A stretch of DNA of 12,464 nt from Verrucomicrobiota bacterium (lineage in GTDB: Bacteria > Verrucomicrobiota > Verrucomicrobiia > Opitutales > Opitutaceae), in NCBI GenBank assembly GCA_023457715.1, contig JAEWKR010000168.1, forward strand, positions 1-12,464. Direction: 5' to 3'. Both the position numbers and the translations under genes were made by a program. Positions 7,198 to 12,464 of this stretch are shown here, piece by piece (position 1 is the stretch's first letter; each line of letters begins with the position of its first letter). The notes beneath the pieces are model-generated. The model searched no databases, was not told where the DNA came from, and saw only the letters and a list, made by a program, of their open reading frames with translations.

Positions 7198-8472
7198 TCA
7201 TGCGAAGTCCTTTCGGAAGCGCCAGACGCTCTGGACCAGTCCTTGCAGCAAGCAGCAACTAAGCACAAAGGAGCCACCGTAGCTGATGAAGGGAAGCGGT
7301 ATGCCCGTGATGGGCACCAGCCCGATGGTCATGGCGATGTTAACAAACACATGCACGGCGAAGAGCACGGTGACGCCGATGGCGAGCAACGTGCCGAGTC
7401 GGTCCCTTGCGGAACCAGCGATGCGAATGCCGTTGAACAACACTATTCCAAACAGGCCTAGGACCGTAAGGCTTCCCAGAAATCCTTTCTCCTCGGCGAT
7501 GACCGAGAAGATAAAATCGTTATGTGAGACCCCCGGCGGCAGGTAACCGAGCTGCGCCTGGGTCCCTTCCGTCCACCCCTTGCCCGTGAACCCGCCGCTG
7601 CCCACCGAAATGAGGGATTGGCGGAGATTCCAGCTGGGGCCCGTCCCTTTGGGGTCGATCGTCTCGGGGGCGGCAAACGTCAGGATGCGGTTGCGTTGGT
7701 AATCGCGCAGCGGCAGCCAGGAGTCGTACTTGCTTTGGCTGGAGCGGCCAAACGCGAAGCCGTTTTCCTGCATGTACTTGGCGTACTGCCAGGTGTCCAG
7801 CGCCACCACGCCCACGATCAGCATGAAGGCCCCCAGCGCGCCCAGGAAAAACCGGGTCGACAGCTTCGAGACGTACAGCATCGCGAACACCATGGGGGGG
7901 AGAACAATCGCCGATTTGAGGTCGGGTTGTTTCAGGATCAAGAGCATGGGTGCGCCTACCGCAAGAGCCAATTTCCCCAGCGTACCGAGGGACTGAACCA
8001 CCGTGCCGATCTTGGAGTGGATGAGGATGCTGGCGGTCACCAGCAGCACCGCGATCTTGGCGGTTTCCGACGGTTGATAGGAGAAGAAGCCCAGGTCGAT
8101 CCAGCGCTGCGCGCCCCACGTAGCCGAACCGCCCCCGATGCCGGGAATGAGCACCAGGAAGAGCGGAACCATGCAAATGGCGTAAAACCAGTGAGATACG
8201 CTCAACCAGAAGCGGTAGTCGATCAACGAAACCGTGACGTATAACCCGCCGCCAATCAGCAGATAGAGGATTTGTTTGCACCATTCCTCGCGCAGGAGCG
8301 CGGCGAGACCGGTGGCGTTGTGGAGGGTGAGGCTGGAATAGGTCGCCGAGTAGATGAAGGCGACGCCCACCATGCTGAGCAGAATCAGGGCAACCGGGGT
8401 CCAGATGTCCCACTTGGTCCGCGTGGTCGTCTTGAAGACGGCGAAGGACTCGGTGAGGGCGGGGAGATTCAC
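7198..8472 (-). CDS. rodA: RodA, SEDS-family peptidoglycan glycosyltransferase
   Basis: RodA polymerises lipid II glycan strands in the inner membrane during cell elongation, working with a class B PBP. From GTG at 8472 the protein has 424 residues with about ten hydrophobic segments. Family signatures are GAQRWIDLGFFSYQPSE (120-136), the loop SLISVGSGGFTGKG (286-299), HNDFIFSVIAEE (317-328), with Asp319 matching the catalytic SEDS aspartate, and GIPLPFISYGGS (390-401). The open frame extends to ATG at 8793, but the extra 107 residues look untranslated and cross intergenic repeats, so GTG just before NLPALTESF is preferred. No good Shine-Dalgarno is seen; a small inverted repeat lies 11 nt upstream. 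No mreBCD or PBP2 gene is present in the window. Confidence 0.93.
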   Translation of the reverse strand: MNLPALTESFAVFKTTTRTKWDIWTPVALILLSMVGVAFIYSATYSSLTLHNATGLAALLREEWCKQILYLLIGGGLYVTVSLIDYRFWLSVSHWFYAICMVPLFLVLIPGIGGGSATWGAQRWIDLGFFSYQPSETAKIAVLLVTASILIHSKIGTVVQSLGTLGKLALAVGAPMLLILKQPDLKSAIVLPPMVFAMLYVSKLSTRFFLGALGAFMLIVGVVALDTWQYAKYMQENGFAFGRSSQSKYDSWLPLRDYQRNRILTFAAPETIDPKGTGPSWNLRQSLISVGSGGFTGKGWTEGTQAQLGYLPPGVSHNDFIFSVIAEEKGFLGSLTVLGLFGIVLFNGIRIAGSARDRLGTLLAIGVTVLFAVHVFVNIAMTIGLVPITGIPLPFISYGGSFVLSCCLLQGLVQSVWRFRKDFA

Positions 8473-8483
8473 GATGGGCGATC

Positions 8484-8497
8484 CGGAAGTGCTTCCG
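8484..8497. promoter_or_regulatory. Inverted repeat just upstream of the rodA start
   Basis: CGGAAG-TG-CTTCCG sits 11 nt upstream of the preferred rodA GTG. It could be an operator or a leader hairpin that affects initiation. No promoter boxes can be assigned with confidence. Confidence 0.35.
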
Positions 8498-8631
8498 AAA
8501 GGAACGCGTCTTGGGTCCGGGTGCAATGCGGAAGCCAGCATGGATGGCCGCAAGCACGCGCAAAAGGCGCAAAAAATGATCTCAAGCCGGCTACGAAGAA
8601 GCATGCGTGCGAGGGTTGTGGATCGCCGTAG

Positions 8632-8650
8632 CGTAGGCGTCCCGCCTGCG
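8632..8650. repeat. Hairpin CGTAGGCG-TCC-CGCCTGCG between wzy-like gene and rodA
   Basis: Two 8-nt arms pair with one T/G wobble around a 3-nt loop. It lies in the 235-bp gap 8473-8707 (no gene in it), 58 bp past the stop of the O-antigen ligase-like gene. It has no T-tract. The string resembles a dispersed intergenic repeat rather than a classical terminator and shares the CCGCCT arm with block A. Confidence 0.5.
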
Positions 8651-8707
8651 TAAGGACGGAGCTTCGAGAACGACTCAGGTTTCCTCTGCGGTCTCGCGTT
8701 TTTGCGG

Positions 8708-10174
8708 CTACTCGGTCCGTGGCTGGTCTCGCTGGACCTCCGACCCTCCGGCCTTCTGGTCCTCGGCTTCCGGCTCAGCGGCGCGGCTGCCATTGGCGAG
8801 GCCGAGAACGGTCCAGAACACCACCGCGCCCATGGGGCCTTCGAGGACGACGCCGAAGCAGGCCGCGATTAAAATAGCCCAGGCCAGCAGATAGTACTCG
8901 AAGGCGCCGCCGGCGGTGGACGTGCGCCACGTCCGTTTCGCCACCACCAGGAATGCGGCCAGGAGGAACCCCAGCCCAAGGAGCCCGGTGCGGGCGAACA
9001 CGGAGAGCAGGAAGTTGTGCGGACTCCGCGCGGTGAACTGGTCGTCGGTATCCGGCGCGTAGATGCGCAGGAACTCCTCCGCCAGATCCGTGCCGAAACC
9101 GACGCCGAGCCAACGACCGTCCTCCCAGACCTGATCGATCACGGTTGACCACCAGACCATGCGAAAACGGTTGTTGTCGGGTTTGTCGCCCAGTTCCGCG
9201 GTGCGATAACTGCGCTCGCCGCCGAAATCGACGACTGACGCGGCGGCCTCGTAGGCGCGATAGAGCGGGGTGCTGGCGAGCGGGGCCCGCGTCAGCGCGG
9301 CGTGGGCGGCGAGCACCGCGACCCCGGCCGCGCCGAGGCCGGCGAGGAAGGAAAGCGTGCGCCATTGCCGCCGCAGCACGAGGAAGAGGGCCCCGACCAG
9401 AAGCGCGACCGCCGCCGCCCGGCTGTTGCAGGTGGCAACCCCGAGCAGCGAAAGCGTGGCGGCGGCGAGCCAACCCGCGCGCCGCCGCTGCGCGTAGCGA
9501 TGCGCAAAGAACAGCACCGCGCCCGCCATGAAGCTTCCCGCGACGTCGCTCTTCACATAAAGCAGCGGCGCGCCCCAGATCACGAGCCAGCGTTCGATCC
9601 AGTCCGGCCACGCCACAAAGGCCCAGAACGACAGGGGGGTGAGGACCATCCCGGCGACGAGGCAACGGGTAAGATACGTGACCTGCTCCCTCCGGCGCGC
9701 CCAATCCTGGGCGAGGAAAAAGAAGATCGCGTAGTAGGTCATCGCGAAGTCACGGGCGGCCACGAAGCCATGCGCGCGAAAGTCCAACGGCAGGCGCGCC
9801 ACGCCGAGGATGATCCACACCAGCACCGCGGTGTTCAACCCGTCGGGCCGAAACGGCAGACGCTGTTCCTGGCTCCAGCGCCACGCGCCGATGGCGCAGG
9901 CCACCAGGAGGGCCGCCTCGGCCGGAAACAGCGGGAGCATGGGGGGGTGCAGCTGGGCGAAACCCCGGTTGCCGACCAGGTAGCCGAGGAGGACGAGACC
10001 GGTGAGCCACACATCGGGGGGGAGCCGGAGAACCCGCGTGAGGGCGAACAGCAGCGCGACGGCGGCGCAAAGGCTGGCCAGGGCGAGGCTGCCCTCCGCC
10101 ACCTGCCAGCCGATCAGCACGGACAGGCCGATGGCGCCCGCGACGATCGCCCGTTGTCTCACGATCAAATCCAC
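8708..10174 (-). CDS. O-antigen ligase/polymerase-like membrane protein (Wzy_C/WaaL type)
   Basis: 488 residues from GTG at 10174, mostly hydrophobic with about 10-12 membrane segments. Near the C-terminus a periplasmic loop (about 300-385) holds WWSTVIDQVWEDGRWLGVGFG (341-361) and the SPHNFLL motif (384-390), then two or more membrane helices. This is the pattern of Wzy_C proteins, which join or polymerise lipid-linked glycans outside the inner membrane. Ligase and polymerase cannot be separated by sequence alone. The start is chosen because AGAGGGA lies 6 nt upstream. The open frame continues upstream to 10582, but that part overlaps the divergent GT2 gene and has no membrane or family character. 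GTG at 10162 is an alternative. It lies among glycosyltransferases, consistent with LPS or exopolysaccharide assembly. The tail after residue 464 is charged and probably cytoplasmic. Confidence 0.85.
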   Translation of the reverse strand: MDLIVRQRAIVAGAIGLSVLIGWQVAEGSLALASLCAAVALLFALTRVLRLPPDVWLTGLVLLGYLVGNRGFAQLHPPMLPLFPAEAALLVACAIGAWRWSQEQRLPFRPDGLNTAVLVWIILGVARLPLDFRAHGFVAARDFAMTYYAIFFFLAQDWARRREQVTYLTRCLVAGMVLTPLSFWAFVAWPDWIERWLVIWGAPLLYVKSDVAGSFMAGAVLFFAHRYAQRRRAGWLAAATLSLLGVATCNSRAAAVALLVGALFLVLRRQWRTLSFLAGLGAAGVAVLAAHAALTRAPLASTPLYRAYEAAASVVDFGGERSYRTAELGDKPDNNRFRMVWWSTVIDQVWEDGRWLGVGFGTDLAEEFLRIYAPDTDDQFTARSPHNFLLSVFARTGLLGLGFLLAAFLVVAKRTWRTSTAGGAFEYYLLAWAILIAACFGVVLEGPMGAVVFWTVLGLANGSRAAEPEAEDQKAGGSEVQRDQPRTE

Positions 10175-10180
10175 GCCGCA

Positions 10181-10187
10181 TCCCTCT
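10181..10187 (-). promoter_or_regulatory. Shine-Dalgarno of the O-antigen ligase-like gene
   Basis: AGAGGGA on the minus strand, 6 nt before GTG at 10174, supports that start over the upstream ATG at 10234 and over GTG at 10162. Confidence 0.5.
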
Positions 10188-10277
10188 GCGGAATTTGCGT
10201 GGCAGGCAATCCCGTTACTGATCGGGCGCCCCATGGTCCGCGCTTGTGCCCCTCGTCGGCCTGCCCAGGCTGAGGGC

Positions 10278-11156
10278 GTGAGTCCCCGCGTGAGCGTCGT
10301 GCTGCCGACCTGTGACCGCGCGTCTTTGTTGCCGCGCGCGGTGGCCAGCGTGCTGGCGCAGGATCTCGCGGACTGGGAGTTGATCGTGATCGACTCCAAC
10401 CGGACGACCCCGCCGGTCCGGGAGATTTTCGCCGGCGCCGCCTGGCTGAGCGATCCGCGGGTGGTCGTCCTTCCCGCCGGCGCCGCGCACAACGCGGCGG
10501 CGGTCCGAAACGTGGGACTGGAGCATGCCGGCAGCGCGTGGGTCACGTATCTGGACGACGATGACGCGTTCCTTCCAGGCAAGCTGTCCCGCCAGTGGCG
10601 GTGCGCAGAGGCGGCGGGCGCCTCGGTGGTGCTCTGCGGCGCGGAATTTCATCTGCGCGGCCGCCGCCGTCGGGTCCAGTGTGACGCTTCGGTCTGGCGC
10701 GGCGACGACCTGTTGCTGCGCGCGCGTTGGAATACGCCGTTGTTGTTCCATCGCCGGACGTCGCTGCGTTTCGACGAAAGGCTGAGCTCGGGCGAAGACG
10801 CGGAGTTCGCGCACCGGCTGCTGGCCGCTTCGGGTGCCGACCACGTGCCAAATGTCCCCGCGCCCCTTGTGGCCATCCACCCCCAACCGGGACCGAGGGT
10901 GAACCGGAACGCGGAACCCATGCTCCAGGCGGCCGAGTCCATCCTCGCGTTGCGGCCGGACGGTTACTCCGCCGGCGCCCGGGCCCGGTTCCTCACGCAG
11001 ACGCGCCTCGGCGTCGCCAAGCTGCGCGGCGAGCGCGACACGGTCCTGCGGCTCGCGGCCGCACTGCTGTGGCGGAGTGGCGGTCGGGATTGGCGCGCGG
11101 CGGCGAATGCCGTCGCCACGGTTCTTGGCGTCCTGCCGGGTCGGTGGGTGAGCTAG
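10278..11156 (+). CDS. Family 2 glycosyltransferase (GT-A fold)
   Basis: 292 residues from GTG at 10278. The N-terminus is a typical GT2 nucleotide-binding start (VSVVLPTCDRASLLPRAVAS, from residue 5). LIVIDSN follows (35-41), and the acidic metal-binding motif is YLDDDDAF (91-98). A later SGEDAEFAHRLL (171-182) supplies the probable catalytic-base acidic residues. There is no membrane segment, so it should act at the cytoplasmic face, adding a sugar from a nucleotide donor to a surface-glycan precursor; donor and acceptor are unknown. ATG at 10233 would add 15 residues and GTG at 10290 would remove four; neither has a good Shine-Dalgarno. It is the only plus-strand gene in this cluster, divergent from the ligase-like gene and convergent with the next GT2, overlapping it by 3 nt at a shared CTAG. 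Confidence 0.88.
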   Translation: MSPRVSVVLPTCDRASLLPRAVASVLAQDLADWELIVIDSNRTTPPVREIFAGAAWLSDPRVVVLPAGAAHNAAAVRNVGLEHAGSAWVTYLDDDDAFLPGKLSRQWRCAEAAGASVVLCGAEFHLRGRRRRVQCDASVWRGDDLLLRARWNTPLLFHRRTSLRFDERLSSGEDAEFAHRLLAASGADHVPNVPAPLVAIHPQPGPRVNRNAEPMLQAAESILALRPDGYSAGARARFLTQTRLGVAKLRGERDTVLRLAAALLWRSGGRDWRAAANAVATVLGVLPGRWVS

Positions 11157-12058
11157 GCCGAATCCAGGCGGGCGTTTTGCCGGCTTTCCCTCGCGCGACG
11201 CAGCAGCAGCCGTCGCGGCACCACGGCGCGCACGAGGGCGATCAGGCACCAGCGCACGTAGGGAGCGAAGAATACCGGCACGCCCCAGAGGGGCCCCCAA
11301 TGGCGCAGCGCAAAGTGCCGCCACGCCGGAAAGTAAAGGAAACTGCGCGGGGAGCGGAAGTCCGCCCAGATGGCGCGCATCGAGCGTGCGCTGGAGAGCC
11401 AGCGTTCCGCGGAAGCGGCGCTGGGATCGCCATTGGTGGCGATCGCGCCGGGATGACGCCGCAATGGCGCTCCGGCGGCGTGCAGGCGCAACCCATAATC
11501 CAGATCGGCGATCCCATGCGGGAAGAGATGGTCATCGGGCAGTCCCACCCGCTCGATCCAGCGACGCGGCAGGCACACGCAATTGCCGCTGAAGGTTTCA
11601 ATGCGGCCCTCACGTTCTTCATTGGGCGTAGAGCGGCGCACCCGCCACAGGGTCCGGCGATGCCCACCGTAGGACCAACCGCTTGCCGTTCGCGCGTCGC
11701 ACCAGGTCACGCACTCCTCCTGCTGCACCCGCGCGCGCATCGCCGCCAGCACCCCCGGCGGTGGCCGGCAGTCGTCGTTCAGCCAGAACAGGCGCTGCGC
11801 CCCGCGCGCCAGAGCCCATGCCATGCCCCGGCGGATGGCGCCGGCCCACCACCAGCTGCCGTCGCCGCGGAGGAGTTCAGCCCTGGGATGCTCTGACGCG
11901 ATCGCGGCGGCGGTTCCGTCGGTGGAGCCGTCGTCGACCACGAGAACGGTCGCCCAGGAAAACACGTCATCGGATTGCAGGGCGCGCAGCGCCCCGAGCG
12001 TGGTTTCCCGGCGGTTGTGCACCGGGATGATGATGACGTCGGCGGCGGCGTCAGTCAT
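11153..12058 (-). CDS. Family 2 glycosyltransferase, rhamnosyltransferase-like
   Basis: 301 residues. GT2 motifs in order are IIIPVHNR (9-16), VLVVDDGSTDGT (38-49), GSWWWAGAIRRG (67-78), and FWLNDDC (91-97) in the place of the DxD motif. FSGNCVCLPRRWIERVGLPD (156-175) and ADLDYGLRLHAAG (184-196) follow with the probable acidic catalytic residues. The WWWAG and NDDC pattern is shared with many rhamnosyl- or related sugar transferases. A hydrophobic stretch near 255-285 may associate with the membrane. The start ATG overlaps the end of the GT9 gene by 8 bp, so the two are almost certainly co-transcribed and translationally coupled. The stop shares a CTAG with the convergent GT2. Confidence 0.92.
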   Translation of the reverse strand: MTDAAADVIIIPVHNRRETTLGALRALQSDDVFSWATVLVVDDGSTDGTAAAIASEHPRAELLRGDGSWWWAGAIRRGMAWALARGAQRLFWLNDDCRPPPGVLAAMRARVQQEECVTWCDARTASGWSYGGHRRTLWRVRRSTPNEEREGRIETFSGNCVCLPRRWIERVGLPDDHLFPHGIADLDYGLRLHAAGAPLRRHPGAIATNGDPSAASAERWLSSARSMRAIWADFRSPRSFLYFPAWRHFALRHWGPLWGVPVFFAPYVRWCLIALVRAVVPRRLLLRRARESRQNARLDSA

Positions 12059-12464
12059 GGCGGAGCGCCTCCCGAATGCCGCGGGCCACCCGCGACGGTT
12101 CGATCCCCTCCAGGCATTCCACCCGCTCCCGGCGGCAGACCCAGTTGCAGTCGTAGCAGGACAACGGAAGGTGGACCCAGTGCTGCCGGGGGCTGGAACC
12201 CCACGGCGCGAACCAGCCGAAGTGCCCGCCGCCCGTCACGATCACGGCGGGGCGGTCGAAGGCCGCGGCGAGGTGGGCGGCAGCGCTTTCCACTGCGAGC
12301 ACCAGCCGGGCACCGGCGATCGTCCGCAGGAACGTGGCCGGCGCAAGGTCGGTGCCGACGCGCACGGCCAGGCCGCGTTCCTGCAGCCGGGCGGCGAGCG
12401 TCGCCAGGTCGGAGGCGCGCGCGACGGGACCCACCACGTGGACCGGCGTGCCCGCGGGCAGGGC
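12051..12464 (-). CDS. Heptosyltransferase-like glycosyltransferase family 9 (C-terminal part only)
   Basis: The frame is open to the window edge, so 137 C-terminal residues are visible. The GT9 nucleotide-sugar-binding pattern is present: a strand with GTDLAPATFLRTIAGARLVLA, then VESAAAHLAAAFDRPAVIV (58-76), the usual position of the D-x-G-x-x-H-L-A-A-A signature, and GWFAPW (83-88). A C-terminal cluster CYDCNWVCRRERVECL holds four Cys (103, 106, 110, 117), a pattern seen in the tails of many GT9 proteins. The family transfers heptose or related sugars to lipopolysaccharide core at the cytoplasmic face. The Asp of the usual signature is Glu59 here. It overlaps the downstream GT2 by 8 bp. A GTG at 12437 is not the true start, because the coding sequence clearly continues beyond the edge. 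Confidence 0.88.
   Translation of the reverse strand, partial: ALPAGTPVHVVGPVARASDLATLAARLQERGLAVRVGTDLAPATFLRTIAGARLVLAVESAAAHLAAAFDRPAVIVTGGGHFGWFAPWGSSPRQHWVHLPLSCYDCNWVCRRERVECLEGIEPSRVARGIREALRHD

Noticed and set aside
8473..8793. N-terminal extension of rodA to ATG at 8793
   Set aside because: It would overlap the neighbouring gene, run through the 8632-8650 hairpin repeat, and add 107 residues unlike any SEDS protein.
9302..10273. 323-codon plus-strand open frame opposite the O-antigen ligase-like gene
   Set aside because: The product is highly polar and rich in Gly, Arg, Glu and Pro without a recognisable domain. The opposite strand has membrane helices and Wzy_C motifs.
10215..11324. 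369-codon minus-strand open frame opposite the plus-strand GT2
   Set aside because: No domain, and Arg/Ala/Gly-rich composition. The plus strand carries clear GT2 motifs.

Overview
The window looks like a GC-rich chromosomal segment of a Gram-negative bacterium, most likely a Verrucomicrobiota member such as an Opitutales relative. That placement is inference. It rests on the GC-rich coding style, frequent starts without a clear Shine-Dalgarno, a secreted DUF1593 protein, RodA next to RNase E/G, cell-surface polysaccharide genes, and intergenic heptamer repeats of the GATTTGA type. No rRNA or tRNA gene is visible to anchor taxonomy.

Layout. Positions 1-489 hold the tail of a reading frame entering from the left and then a non-coding stretch. 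Positions 490-2981 are a complete IS21-family insertion sequence on the minus strand (istA, istB) with terminal inverted repeats and an apparent 5-bp CCGGG target duplication. Its istA carries a one-base deletion near 2808 that separates the N-terminal helix-turn-helix part from the DDE catalytic part. Positions 2982-5352 hold a divergent pair: a small alpha/beta hydrolase (minus) and a secreted DUF1593 (nucleoside-hydrolase-like) protein (plus). Two copies of a composite intergenic repeat bracket the pair. Each copy has a CCGCCT/AGGCGG hairpin block followed by a GATTTGA heptamer array ending in a CCGGC-TGC-GCCGG hairpin.

Positions 5353-8472 hold rng (RNase E/G family) and rodA (SEDS cell-wall polymerase), both minus strand, with a strong rho-independent terminator after rng. 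Positions 8708-12464 are a surface-polysaccharide cluster: an O-antigen ligase/polymerase-like membrane protein (minus), a plus-strand family 2 glycosyltransferase (GT2) divergent from it, a second GT2 (minus) convergent with the first, and the C-terminal part of a heptosyltransferase-like GT9 protein leaving the window. The last two genes overlap by 8 bp and are probably co-transcribed.

How the genes work together. The right half is envelope biogenesis: sugar transfer (GT9, two GT2), glycan ligation or polymerisation (Wzy/WaaL-like) and peptidoglycan elongation (RodA), followed by an RNA-processing nuclease. The left half is accessory: an IS beside a repeat-bracketed hydrolase/DUF1593 module. 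I see no defence system, CRISPR array or clearly novel multi-gene machine. The least explained material is the composite repeat, whose heptamer part directly abuts the stop codons of two unrelated genes.
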